From Siniperca chuatsi (Eukaryota > Chordata > Actinopteri > Centrarchiformes > Sinipercidae): a stretch of 64,000 bases of DNA. Location: positions 27,422,001 to 27,486,000 of the forward strand of contig NC_058042.1 of assembly GCF_020085105.1 (NCBI RefSeq), written 5' to 3'. The notes under the pieces were generated by a model. It was given only the letters and a program-made list of their open reading frames with translations. It had not been told where the DNA came from and made no database searches. Below, piece after piece: positions 13,451 to 46,950 of the stretch (positions are counted from its first letter, which is position 1; the number at the start of each line of letters is the position of its first letter). A program made the position numbers and the translations under genes.

Positions 13451-16235
13451 GCATATTCAGTGCCTTGGAAATTTTGTGTACACTTTCGCTAATTGGTGCT
13501 TTTCAATAATCTTATAACAGATTTGTTTAACAATGTTCCTTTGTCTATGTAATGTAGTTTACCAGGAAAATTACTAACCAGATGTTGGACCCTCCAGATA
13601 CAGGTGTATATAAACTAAAAACACTTTTAGTTTCACACCTTCTTCTTTTCAGACAAGTCATCTCCTTTTAACGTATTATGTGAATTTGAAAAAACAATTG
13701 GCTACATCAGTGATGATTTGTGTGTTATGTTGGGACGGGAATACTCATGCTATCAACTGGTTTGTGTTCTACATTCGTTTTTAATTTAAATCAATTTGTA
13801 CAGATTTGGTGACATGGCTCGTCAAAAAAGGGCAGATCATCAGACAGTCAGCATGTGTTTTCTAGTTTGCAGGGTTTTAGGATGGGACAGACTGTGGGGA
13901 ATGTGTGATGCAAAGTATTTCCACAATCAGTTGTGATTTTAACAAGTTAAATTTGCTGATTTTAGCAGCATGAATTCGTGTGGATGCAAACTGACAAAGA
14001 GTCTTGTCGTTCAAAGTGTCAAGAGGTTAAAGTAAGTAAAATAAGCATTCGACATAAAGAAAAATAAAAACGTCTGTTCAGAGATTCCATTGGACAGTTA
14101 AAACAGTGAGACTGAGTCTCCCGCAGATTTGATGACGTCAATGACAGAAACCTCTGAACCTTGAGTGACTTTAGAGAACCCGGTCTTGGTGGCGTCCTGC
14201 TCGTATTCGTTATTTTTCTACAGTGGGGAAGCTTCCTACGATTTCACAGCACAATACGGGGGAAATCCTGGGAGTGAGAGATGGAGAGAGGCATCAACCA
14301 AGTAAAGGTCATGTCCACCCTTCACTCTAGCCTCACACTTAGACCATTGAGATGAGGTTAGGTTCACTTTAAATAGATCAAACACGCTTAAGCAGTGTAA
14401 AAACAATCCAGACATTTTGGTGGAAATGAATCACTGACTGATGATCTGGTGACCAATGTTTTTGCTCTGTTTTTATACCTGTATTTACATCCTTGCCATG
14501 TTAAACTCTGACATGACATGTGTTGTCAAAAGTGCATTAAGAATACAATGTGTCAGAAATAATTTTGAGGTGATGTTTGAAGCTAAAAGTGGACCACTGT
14601 GTCTTCTTAAAGAACTCAACAACGGAATCGCAACATCACTTTGTACAGGTAACATGTTTTTTTCTGTTCAGTTTGATGTCTCTCTTAATTTGCATGAAAA
14701 AAACAGCACAGGAAAGGAGAAAGAGAAAGAGCCTTTATAACATGCATGGCAAAGGCTGTGCTGAAGAAGGATTAGCGCTGATCTCAGGCTGGAAGCACTA
14801 GAGTCAGAGTTAATGAGTCCGATTAGTCCCCAGTGAGTGTTCAGGGATTAGCACACTGTCCACCAAGAGGAACACTTCTCATTTCAAGCCTGAGGAGGAG
14901 AGAGAGCAGAGAGCCTGCCTGAAAGTGGATCAGAGAAAGTGAGGATGAAAGATGAGAGACAAAGAGAGAGAAGATGGAGGAGATGGGAGAGAGAGAGAGG
15001 GAATGGGTGAAATCGTCAGCTTTATGAGTGGCTAGAAGCATTTGGAAAACATCACGGGATCTAATGACAACAGAAAATGCCTATTATGTGAGCAGTCCTG
15101 CCTCTGTGTGTGAGTGTGTTTAGAGAAGACAGAGCTAGATGGCATTTCTCTACTGAGACAGAGATGGGAAGGAAGTATTCAGCAGTAAAGAGAGGTACAG
15201 TGGGTTTTTCATAACACACAAAGATAAATCACACATGTATGTAAAGTGATTCTTAAGAAATAGGAGGTGGGTGGGGTTTACTGCATAATTACTGCACAAA
15301 TCAGATATTGTCTGATACTTTTCTGTGATGGTATACTTCATTATGAATAACTCTCACTGGGGAAAAACTACTCTTCAAACCTTTAAAACAGAAAAGAGAA
15401 GATAGTTAGCTGCAGAGCAAGAAAGATACAGAAAGCAGTACAAGAGAATGTGTACGTTTCTCTGCCTGAGAGATGGTGTCTGACAACCCTAGTTCTAAAG
15501 AAAACCTACAAGAAGTCACATTCACATTTCCTGTAGAGGTCCCCCATATTTCCTGTCAAGGTTGCTGCCATTGTCACGCACAGAGCAAGACTGAGACATG
15601 CATATGTACTGAACGTGTGATAGCAGATTTGTGTATGTGTGTGTTTAGGTAAGCCAAACCAAGTCAGCAGCATTCTCTTTAGCACCAGTGATGATGTATA
15701 AAAACAACAAATTTGACCACTAATGGGTTTGTTTTGTATATATGTAACAAGTGTAGTTGTAACAAAACTCGAAGAGAAAAGCACCGGCTAGTCAGGAACC
15801 ATGGCCAAAGCCTGGTCAGATAAACAGTGCACCAAACGATGCAAACTAATGATAAAGATGCCTAAATTGATGCGCACTAGTCCACAAAGTCCTAAAATGG
15901 TCTGATTCATTTTGTCCCAGGGACTCCAAATGCATCACTATTTTTACTATGGATGGGACCTAACAGTGCAGGCAGTTAATATGTAATCTGAAAATTAAAG
16001 ATTCTCTAAAAATAAATGCTCAGTTTTTGGACAACCCTTACTGAAGTAAGGAAGTAACCACTGCTTTATGCTGCCTAAATGTTCAGCTGAGGCTGCATGA
16101 CAGAGGAAAAAGAAAAAAGAAACACAAAACAAAACAACTCTACCACCAGTTATTAGGAGACTCGTCACAAAACAACGATGAGGATAGTAGACTCTGGCGT
16201 CACTCTGAACAGTACAGATCTGTTCCAGGGTTTTT

Positions 16236-16240
<5 letters not shown>
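13451..16240. other. No gene recognised; purine-rich tract inside
   Basis: No coding exon seen. A GA-rich tract occupies about 14890-15005. Small frames at 14456-14801 show no homology that I recognise. Confidence 0.55.

Positions 16241-16318
<78 letters not shown>
16241..16318. repeat. (GT)n microsatellite
   Basis: An uninterrupted GT run of about 78 bp, the longest microsatellite in the window. It generates two artificial Val-Cys repeat reading frames. Confidence 0.98.
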
Positions 16319-16324
<6 letters not shown>

Positions 16325-17029
16325 CTATGCTACACAACCCTCAACAGACAGTCCCTGTCCAGATCCATCAAACTGTAAAATTATTCTAATAACATGCACA
16401 ATCACAACAAACCTCCCATCATGTCCGAATGAGATACATCACAGCATGACAATGGATAATTGCACACCAATGGCAAATGCCAATGTATGTGTCACAATTC
16501 ATATTACAGCTTTTCTATGAAAGGGCCTAGGCATCGCAGCAGTGCACTGATCCGCTGATCCATGACCAATAATTTAACCCCTGCCTACTGTAGAGCCGCT
16601 CTGTAGTCTTATTACCTATTATACTCAAACAAATGAGCTCCATACCTCCAAATCGATGCCTTGTTTGATCTCTCACTTGATTTTTTTAACCCTACACATT
16701 TCTTTTTTTGCTCAGAGACATTTGTGACAAACCCGTTTTGTTATACTCACTATTTAAAGTACATTTGACTTTAATACGCTGACTAGATAATGAAAGTGGT
16801 GAAGCTCTGTCCTCATCACAGAAAACCAGCTACTGGTAACCCCATAAACTACCTCCATTTACTAGGGCAGGATTAGTGATCCAAATGACACACACCCCAC
16901 ACACACGCCATGCCTGTCATCATTATGCAGATGGTGACATTATGTATAATCCATATGGACAGAAACATGAGGCCAAATGTATTTATGTGCACTGTATTAT
17001 AGTGGCAGGAATACAATTATCATCTAATC

Positions 17030-17377
17030 TAGGGTTGCACAATTAATTGAATTATCATCGAAATCGCAATATGGCCAAGTGCAATATCCAAATCGCAGAA
17101 GCTGCAATTTTTTGATAAAGGTAAAATGTGTGACAAAACAGCATTATAATGAAGTGCTGCAGAGATGCCCTGGCAACAAATCTTGTTCTTCAGGTGTAAG
17201 AAAACATGTTATTTTTGTACAGACCCTAACAAATGTCCCATCATCATGATTTTAATAGTTTTTTCAGTGAAAATTAAAATTGTGATGCAAAAATTATCAT
17301 TCCCACTAATCGTGAATCATATCGCAATCGTAATATCTGTCAAAAAAAATTTTTTTTAATCATATCGTGCAGCCCTA
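17030..17377. mobile_element. hAT-type MITE with intact 8-bp target duplication
   Basis: A 348-bp element with terminal inverted repeats: it begins TAGGGTTGCAC and ends GTGCAGCCCTA. It is flanked on both sides by the identical 8-mer ATCTAATC (17022-17029 and 17378-17385). An 8-bp duplication with TAGGG-type ends is diagnostic of hAT transposition. There is no transposase frame, so it is non-autonomous. Confidence 0.9.
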
Positions 17378-17723
17378 ATCTAATCCCAGGGTTTACACAT
17401 TTTTCATTCTTCTATTCTCAAAACATTAAACAGTTTACAGTGCAAACAACAGTAGCTGTTCAGCATGAGCAAACAGCTTTAATCAGCAGAACTGCATTTT
17501 CTAGTGAAGAAAAAGTGCCATATGATGTTTTCACAAGACATTTGTACAGCTACACAATCTCTTGTTGCCACTAAGAGAAACCTCAGGACTTCCTTTCATC
17601 CCATGTTTAAACTACATGATGGTGTAGGGAAAAGTCCACTTTAAGGAAAAGTTACAGCCAAGGAATTGCATAAAAGAATCATGGCTGATGTTTAAATGAG
17701 AAATACACACATTGACATGCGAT

Positions 17724-17992
17724 AATGGTAAATGGCTAAAATGGCTACGTTTATATAGCACTTTTATCTAAAGTGCTTTACAAGGTTTTGGCCGCTCATT
17801 CACGCACACACTCACACAGCGATGGCAGCGAGCTACCACACAGAGAGTGCTGGCCAACCATCAGGGGTTCAGTGTCTTGCCCAAGGACACCTTTTATATG
17901 TGGACAGGAGGAGGTGGGGATCGAACTTCCAACCCTGTGATCAGTGCTCAGATCAGACAACCAGCTCTACCTCCTTAGCCACAGCCGCCCCC
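17724..17992 (-). mobile_element. tRNA-derived SINE
   Basis: On the minus strand the head reads GGGGCGGCTGTGGCTAAGG-AGGTAGAGC, an A-box-like segment. About 45 bp later comes GTTCGATCCCC, a B box, as in RNA polymerase III tRNA promoters. The body and the 3' phrase GTGCTATATAAACG followed by CCATTT are typical of a fish SINE family with many copies. Confidence 0.75.
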
Positions 17993-18033
17993 TAATATCT
18001 ACATATAATCCCCCAGATTATAATGTAATACAT

Positions 18034-18337
18034 TAGAGCTGCAATGTTTAGTCAGCTAATCAATTAATTGATCGACAGGAAATTAATCTGCAACTGTTTT
18101 GATAAATCAATTTCAGTAACTTTTCAAGCAAAATGCCAAAATATTCTCTGGTTTAAGCTTCTCAAATGTGAGGGCTTGCTGCTTTTCTTTGTCATGTATG
18201 ACAGTAAATTAAATATCTCTAGGTTTTGGACTGTTGATCGGACAAAACAAGCTAATTAAAGACATCACTGTGGACTTAACATTTTATAGACTAAACGACT
18301 AATCGATAATGAAAACAAAAAATTTGTCGCAGCTCTA
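18034..18337. mobile_element. hAT-like MITE, second family
   Basis: The ends TAGAGCTGCAA and TCGCAGCTCTA form inverted repeats over a 304-bp AT-rich body. Related but more decayed copies lie at 35760-36075, about 38040-38350 and about 46604-46740. The flanking duplication is only approximate (TAATACAT versus TAAACACAT). Confidence 0.7.
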
Positions 18338-19331
18338 TAAACACATTACAGCTAAAAGTGGCAGCTGTTGAAGCTAATATATTGTGTTGTGGTATCGTAA
18401 CGTGTATGTAAGCATCTTAATTTATGTATTCTCCTAATCAGAATAAAAGCAATAGCTGGCAATAGGTGGATTATTTGTTTGCATAGTCAATGTATGGTTG
18501 GTCAGTAAAATCCAGCCAACTGTTGGTTGAATTTCTACATTCACACTGGTAAAATCAACTGGCCTGCAACACTACATGCATACATGTTGGACACTCCTGG
18601 GTTAATAAAAACATTAGCCCACGTGAGGTTGACACTGACCTCAAGTGTTATCCATTTAGAAAAGAGGTAGGCTCTCAGCGCCGCAACAACAGAGTAAGCC
18701 CTTATTATATTTAACTCCAAGCTAACCATAAGACTATGGCTCTCAACAGCCGCTGGGATGTACTGACATAAATAACAAACAGTAAATCAACCAATTCAGG
18801 ACTATTTCTTTAATAGAAAGTAGTTCTAATGAAAACTGTTGACAGTGAGGTCCGTGTTGACAGTTGCAAGGGGATTAAGTGAGATTTGGGTGGATTTAAG
18901 TTTAGTGATCTTTTACTTTGAATTCATTTTACTTATTTGAATTTTATTTGATAGGGATGATGCAATTTAACATAGTTCCAATACAGAGCATGAAACTGAT
19001 GTGCTGCACAGAGTTCATAGTTATTGCTAATTTTCAACTCTTGTCCCTAGCTGGGCTTTTACATGTGTGTCAGTATCATAAGACCACAATACACTACATA
19101 TATGGAAATACAATAAAATACACACCATAGGCCTTAATTGGTAATTTAGAGTAAAATAAGCTAAAAATGGGTACAGCTCTGGTAAAAGATTTTATATCTG
19201 GAATTAATTTGATTTGTGTTCCAGAGGTGACAGCCCTTTATGGAGAAAGCTGATTGTCCAATAAGATGTGGCATTTTACAGTTGCCATTCATGCTCCTAG
19301 TTACTCTGTTCCTGTCTTGTCTTTGGATATG

Positions 19332-19945
19332 TCAGGAAATGGGCTCTGGAGCTAGACTGTTGATACATTTGAAAACTACTTTGAGAAAACAAAAATGAGT
19401 AAAGCTCTCAAAGCTAAGTAGATTGTGTCTTTTTAGTATGTGACAGTGATGCCACCGGACAGGCTTTTGTCCATTATTTTCAGTGCCTGATTGCATAAGG
19501 ATGTGAGGTGTCTGATTGTAGATAGTGATGCTTGAGCCCATACTGTCATAGAATATGAAAAATGAGAGAAAATCATAGAGTGCATAAATAACTGGGCTGC
19601 CTGAGTGGGTAGGTAGCGCCTGTTTAATCTGAAACAATTGAGGCTGGTCTTTACCGTTTTTGAAATCTTCTTTACATGTTTATCGAATTTGAGTTGTGGG
19701 TCTAAGAATATTCCTAAGAATTTGAAATCGTTGACCTCCTCTCTCTCTTCATTCCATATCTTGCTTTTAAAATGTTCAAGTGAGCGCCATTTCCTAATGG
19801 AGAAACACATAGAAACTATTTTTTTCCAAATTCAATACAAGATGATTATGTTGCAACCACTGATGGACGTCATCCAAGTATGCAGTTGTGATCTCCGCTG
19901 CCTTGCAGTTCATTAAAAAGCAACTGACTTTGCTTTCCCATGCCA
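19332..19945 (-). pseudogene. LINE reverse transcriptase fragment (Jockey/CR1/L2-like clade)
   Basis: Minus-strand translation in shifting frames gives the C-terminal part of a non-LTR reverse transcriptase: VHQWLQHNHLVLNLEK, then FKFLGIFLDPQLKFDKHV, then the thumb-like LNCFRLNRRYLPTQAAQLF, then VVFKCINSLAPEP. At least two frameshifts are needed, near 19800 and between 19430 and 19640. No catalytic YADD block or 5' end is present, so it is dead 5'-truncated debris. The exact clade is not resolved. Confidence 0.8.
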
Positions 19946-20543
19946 TCCCATGAAATAGCTCCACATTGGAAGCAACGGCTCGGTGGTTATTAATTGTCAA
20001 TTATTAAAAATTGGAGATTACTGCATTCTTATGAATGACACATTTTGTAAACTATGGTCATAGGGTAGACTTTAAAAACTCCACTTGTTTAACATTAAAG
20101 CCAACTCTGAAGCAAGGACTGAAGAAAAGACCAGTAATGTGCCAGCTGCAGTTTATAGTCTACGGCATTTATATTGTTCAAAACCTCTTTGTTTGATGTG
20201 GCAGTTTTTATAAAGAGACTAAACTCACTAGTGACTCTGAAATGAGAGGGTACAGGCACTCAGGGCAGAGGCGCTAGTCCTGTTAAGCCCATGAGCATAA
20301 TGTTCTAGGAAGAGATATGATGAGATAAACTCTTTCAAGCCAGCATCTTAGCAGTAGCACTTTCGCATACTTGTAAAACAAAACAAAAAAAAAAACAACA
20401 CACATTTCCTGCTGTGAAAATATTTTGGGGTCAGGCTTAGTTGGAAGAACACCACCGAGTCACCGACAAAAGACAACACAAGATGACTGTTGGACTTGTT
20501 TTGATTTCCCTGCAATGTCAGTGTGTAAAGAAAGAAATGATCA

Positions 20544-20612
20544 GACAAACCGGTGAGTTAAGACAGAGTCATTAGAGTGAGGGATGACCCTGTCTTAACT
20601 CACCCGTTTGTC
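20544..20612. repeat. 69-bp foldback with a stem of about 29 bp
   Basis: The arms GACAAACCGGTGAGTTAAG and its partner near CTTAACTCACCCGTTTGTC pair with one mismatch. The pairing continues through GACAG/CTGTC and, after one further mismatch, GTCAT/ATGAC, closing on an 11-nt loop. A related copy follows at 20810-20862. Confidence 0.75.
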
Positions 20613-20809
20613 AGTATGTAGGCCTACATTATGAATTCATCACAAATGTATGTCTCCTTATTAAAATATAGGTTATCCCTGATTGAGCAGAATATATCTG
20701 AAACTATGCTGGTGTGTCCTGCTGTATACAGTCATGATGAGTTTCTTACCCAGTGCTTCAGTCTATCTATCCAAATATGCTGAGAATTTTTAATTCTGAT
20801 CATTTCTTT

Positions 20810-20862
20810 GACAGGGTCATTAGAGTGAGGGATGGCCCTGTCTAACTCACCGGAGTGTCAGT
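20810..20862. repeat. Second, partly truncated copy of the 20.5-kb foldback
   Basis: It shares GACAGGGTCATTAGAGTGAG and the right arm CTGTCTAACTCACC with the first copy. Its left arm beyond GACAGGG is unrelated sequence. The inner stem (GACAGGG with CCCTGTC) is retained. Confidence 0.7.
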
Positions 20863-21419
20863 TATTTCAAATAACACATTTCCTGACTGATTTCAGCTCA
20901 TATCGGATACCTGCCTGCGATGTTCGCTGACTGGTCATAAATTGAACCATCTATTTAGCTAGAATAGCAACGAATACATCCTCATCAAATTTACGGTGAG
21001 ATAGCACACACTCAACTTTGAAGCTCTAAGTTAAATACCGGCAGCTCAATGCAAGTGAGCCAAAGTAGCCTCGTTGGCTAGCTCAAGTTACCCGAATTGC
21101 ACCAAACTCAAGACTGTGGATGACAAGAGCATTCAGGTGAAAACGCGGCATTAAAACCAAGGGGAAATAGTCGAACATTTTATCTCCAAACTCCGGCAAA
21201 TGTGCACCTTTGGTACAACCTTCGAGCCAAATCTCAACCTCTTGATAGGGGTGAAAACTTTTGGGCTAAGAAATGCGTCTTTTAGGCTAACTGTCTTTGT
21301 TTTGGCAAAGCAACAATTAACCTTTCCTTGAGCCGTGTGGCAACTGCCAAAAGGTTTCTAGGTTGTTAAGTTTCACCAGGAGCCATTCGTTTATATTTAA
21401 ATAAGTTTCAGTGTCTTAC

Positions 21420-21910
21420 CTGAGAGATTTCAGTAACGTCTCGTAGATCAATCTACATAGATGACCTATAGATGCAGGCTGGGAGCGCGTGCTGCGGTCC
21501 CCGTGCTCCTCTCTAACCGTCCGTCCGCGCGCTGCTCCAAGCGAGGACGCTCCTCCTCCATCTCTGTCAAACGCACACTCACTCACTCACGCGCCTAACA
21601 CGCTCTCACGCACGTTTCTTTAACGCTACTTTCCACGTGAAATTACGCCGCGGAATGAGGACTTTACAGTGATCACCATTAACGCTCCAGCAGAGAGAGA
21701 GAGAGAAAAAAGCCAAAATACAACTCGAAGGCGAAGCAAGAACTTGTCTCAACACGCAGTTTAACTGTACTGTTTTTATTGCATGAATTGTAATAGCTGC
21801 AGAGAGACACCGTTTCAGATGAGTACAGTCGGGTTTGAAGCCTTCCTGCAGTGAAGAGAGATGGTCAGTGGACATTCAGATGGCACGGCTAACTTTATTC
21901 ACCTCTCTCC
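21420..21910 (-). other. Putative non-coding first exon, possibly adcy7
   Basis: On the minus strand the exon ends CTCTCAG before GTAAGACA, a strong donor. The leader has several short upstream reading frames, including 89 codons at 21606-21875, and none resembles a known protein. By synteny with human 16q12.1 (TENT4B then ADCY7, same orientation) this would be the 5' end of adenylate cyclase 7, with its first intron filling the left part of the window. No adcy7 coding sequence is present, so the identity is inference. Confidence 0.35.
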
Positions 21911-21935
21911 TTGTCCGTCTACCACCAGAGCGGCG

Positions 21936-21943
21936 CTTATATA
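21936..21943 (-). promoter_or_regulatory. TATA box (TATATAAG) of a putative minus-strand promoter
   Basis: TATATAAG on the minus strand, followed about 30 bp later by the expected start region near 21905-21912. Next comes a leader rich in CpG compared with its surroundings (21480-21620), and then a splice donor at 21419. The combination argues for a real promoter. Confidence 0.4.
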
Positions 21944-22628
21944 CTGCATTTAAACCTGTAGCACTGAAGGATGAGGGGGACAAGAAACAGTACTTTCAAC
22001 TTTAACACCAAAAATAATAGGCTGGAAGTCAGTGCACGGACTTATCAAATGTGCTTCACTGTTTAACACAGACGATTAAACTTGCTCAGCGGTGAGCAAG
22101 AAATCCTGTAGCTGCAGTAGTCATTGTAGAGTAATTATATATAGTGTAAGGTGGTTGTTATTGCTGGCTCCTTATTTGTTTTACTGTGGTGATTGTTGTC
22201 ACATTCGGGAGAGAGACAATAAGGGGCTTGTGGTGTGCTTTGGTGTGTTACTCCCTCCAGCAAGCACTCAGCTCAACAGGTTTTCTATGTGCAGCTGATC
22301 ATTCAGTTGAAATATCAGGATATTATCAGTCAATCACATAAAAACAAAACAAACACAACAAAATGCTGAGATAAACCATCCAAATGCAGTATACAAGCTC
22401 AAACTCTGTGGATTCAGACTTGGAGCGATGACTCCATCTACAGGTTAGTTGTTGTACTGCAATGACGGGGAGGGGGAGGGGTCGCGATGATAGTTTATAA
22501 AATAAAATAAAAATCAGCTCCCTTTTAAAGTAAGTAGACCAGCCACATATTAAAACTAATTTCTCACCGAGAACTTGCAAAACAGTCTCTCAGACTTTCC
22601 AAATAACTTGGTCACTCAACTGTCACTG

Positions 22629-22660
<32 letters not shown>
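22629..22660. repeat. A32 homopolymer
   Basis: Thirty-two consecutive A residues just beyond the inferred tent4b 3' end. It could be the tail of an old plus-strand retroposon, but no body was recognised upstream. Confidence 0.9.
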
Positions 22661-22661
<1 letters not shown>

Positions 22662-22947
22662 AATGATATTGGTAATGGTATTTTACTGTACCTGAATATA
22701 TCTGTTCCTACCCCACCTCCCCGCAACTTATCCTATTACAAATATAGGACTCAAAGATATGGGCTCTAATGTTAATAATACATTTATCCATACTATGTTC
22801 ATATAATTAATAAAAAATAAATACATTTAACAAATACAAATGATTTTACAGTGGGTAAATTACCAAAGAAACAGATCACCCCCCACAGTTGTATTGTTAA
22901 CATTTTTTTTTCAAGTGTAGGATTTCTCAATAAAACCATTATCACCC

Positions 22948-23987
22948 TTTATTAATTTAAACCTGTAGTCTTAAAGCCTCTACACTGGTGTGGCTGTGCT
23001 ATTGAGCTGGGTGAGAGACCAGACTCCATCCAGTCATCTATAGGGCTGTATGTGAGCATTGGCTCACTAAAGGCTAAATGTTAACATTGTAGCACACTCA
23101 CAGAGAGCAACCAGGAGTAAAAGTAGATGCTGATGATTTATGTTGGCAATGGGACCCAAACCAGCTCTTGGCTTTGGCCAAAAAGCTGCGGGCACAAGAT
23201 GTGCATGTTTACATGTCTTCAATCGGTATATCTTGTAAAAAGGTAATACGAAACATTTTCTTCTTCCTTGTATTTTTTTTAACCTTTTTTTTTCTTATGC
23301 GTTTTTGTACAAATCTTTGTATAACCTGTTTTTAGACATAAAACATATTAAACCAACAGAAAAATCAACCAACAAAAAAAATCTCATGCATAAGTTATGT
23401 CCCATTCTTACTGATTGCATTTGTAAGTTACCATCTTAAAAAAATCTGTGTACATGTTTGTTGTTCAACATAACATTTTTTTTGTTTTTGTACATTTTAA
23501 GCCATTTGCTTTTCTTCTTTTTTTTCTCTTTTTTTTTTCGATAAAATTTTTGATCCTATTTTCCAGCCAGCAGTTCCAGGTATTGCTCCAGAGTATATTC
23601 CAGACACCCGACCTGTCTATTCCTGTACAGCAGGAGGCGCAAGAGGCATGTTGTGTAGGTGCTGGCTGTGGGAGGGAAAACCCCTCCGTAAAAGAAGCTG
23701 TTGGGAAGCAAATGAGCATTTATCCTTTGTGATTTCAGTTCAGGTCCAAGAAATTAAACCCCATTTCCTATAACAATTCTTTTTTTTTTGTTCTTTTTTT
23801 TTTTTCCTGCTAGAAATTGTTGCTTGTCGCCCCGAAAAGCTTGACAGAGAGCCAGATACTGTAGATGTTTAATACTTCTAACAACCTCCCGAGGCTGGAG
23901 TCTGGCAGCAGAAGTGGGACAGGACAGTCAGTCAGTTGCAGACAAGGACAGGGGTGGGGGCGAGGGAGGGGGCAGGCGAGGTCACCC
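22948..23987 (-). other. Probable tent4b 3' UTR with poly(A) signal at 22948-22953
   Basis: After the tent4b stop the minus strand is A-rich, with several long homopurine runs (23260-23830). The first AATAAA I found on the transcribed strand is at 22948-22953, giving a 3' UTR of about 1.0 kb. The end point is inferred. Confidence 0.4.
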
Positions 23988-45932
<21,945 letters not shown>

Positions 45933-45958
45933 TCAGCTCGTGTGCAGCTAGCCAGGTC

Positions 45959-45978
45959 GCTAGCTAACGTTAGCTAGC
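45959..45978. repeat. 20-bp perfect palindrome in the tent4b 5' region
   Basis: GCTAGCTAACGTTAGCTAGC is its own reverse complement and lies 80-100 bp upstream of the tent4b start codon, in a stretch rich in GCTAGC-type words. Confidence 0.9.
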
Positions 45979-46229
45979 CTGCTATAGCCTCGTTATAGCT
46001 GCCGCTAGCTGAGGTTCTCCGCTGCCCGTTACTTCTAGAATCTGATAAAAACACGTCCCTTAGTGGTGACGATACACACAGTTGTCAACCAAAATCATCC
46101 ACGGGAAGTGAGACAAGAGTGTGAGTCAAGTGTTAAAAGTGGTAGCTCAAGCCAAAGTTGAGGTTGAAGACAGGAGAAACGTGCAACTGCTGCTAGTCGA
46201 AGTGCCTCTCTGACCCTTTCCTCCTGATC

Positions 46230-46330
46230 ATGGGTCCCTCAATGGCGGAGTGTACTGTACTAATGCGCATGCGCGGAGTGAGTGAAAAGAGGCGGAGAAA
46301 CAGCTCTTACGCAACAGACAACTGTTTTTT
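46230..46330 (-). promoter_or_regulatory. tent4b promoter with a consensus NRF1 site
   Basis: TGCGCATGCGCG at 46264-46275 is a full NRF1 consensus, about 390 bp upstream of the tent4b start codon, in CpG-containing DNA without a TATA box. The segment 45880-46260 between them is probably 5' UTR and core promoter. The motif is palindromic and could also drive divergent transcription. Confidence 0.5.
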
Positions 46331-46603
46331 TTGTTACGTAACAGCGTCTGATTTATTCTCTCAAAGCGAACGTGAACCAGATTTATTTTTTTCCAAGTTA
46401 CTACTTAAGCCACACAGATTTTTGATTATACTAATAACCCATCTTAAAGTTTACATACCACTGTATTCAACATATCACGGGATTTTAACCACCTTTTTAG
46501 TGTGGATTTCAAACACAACTCCCATGATGTAATTGCGCAGTACATTTTATACTAGATATCATTAAAATGCTTGCAGGTAACAAGGGGTTGTAAAAATGTG
46601 TAA

Positions 46604-46740
46604 TAGGGCTGTAACTAACAATTATTTTCATTATCAATTAATCTGTTTGAGCATTTTTGCTTGAAAAATCACAATTAATCAGTTATCTGAAGGTTCTATT
46701 ATTTTTCTGCCCATCTACTAATTTATTAATCAGCTAGTTG
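46604..46740. mobile_element. Internally deleted MITE fragment between heatr3 and tent4b
   Basis: It begins TAGGGCTGTAACTAACAATT and ends with ATTAATCAGCTAGTTGC, matching the ends but not the middle of the 18.0/38.1-kb family. The rest of 46331-47882 shows no gene and includes the inferred heatr3 3' UTR. Confidence 0.5.
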
Positions 46741-46944
46741 CTTCACCACCAATTCCAAATATATCATACCCTTGTCATTTTTTGACAAATTGTTCCTATG
46801 ATACATAAGAAAACAAACACTTCAAAAAAGGCTTAAGAAATCAGGATTTATTTTTAAAAAAAGTGTTCATTCATAGCTTGATGTCACTGTCCTTCAAATT
46901 TATCTTTGAAATTGTTTTTTTTTTTTTAATCAATGATTTGCAAT

Positions 46945-46950
46945 TTTATT
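46945..46950 (-). terminator. Candidate poly(A) signal for heatr3
   Basis: AATAAA on the minus strand about 930 bp past the heatr3 stop codon. An ATTAAA variant at 47486-47491 is an alternative, nearer end. The sequence alone does not decide between them. Confidence 0.3.

Noticed and set aside
16178-16520. Val-Cys repeat proteins on the plus strand
   Set aside because: Translation of the (GT)n microsatellite.
17940-17992. tRNA gene
   Set aside because: The A and B boxes belong to the head of a SINE. The cloverleaf is not intact and the sequence continues into a SINE body.
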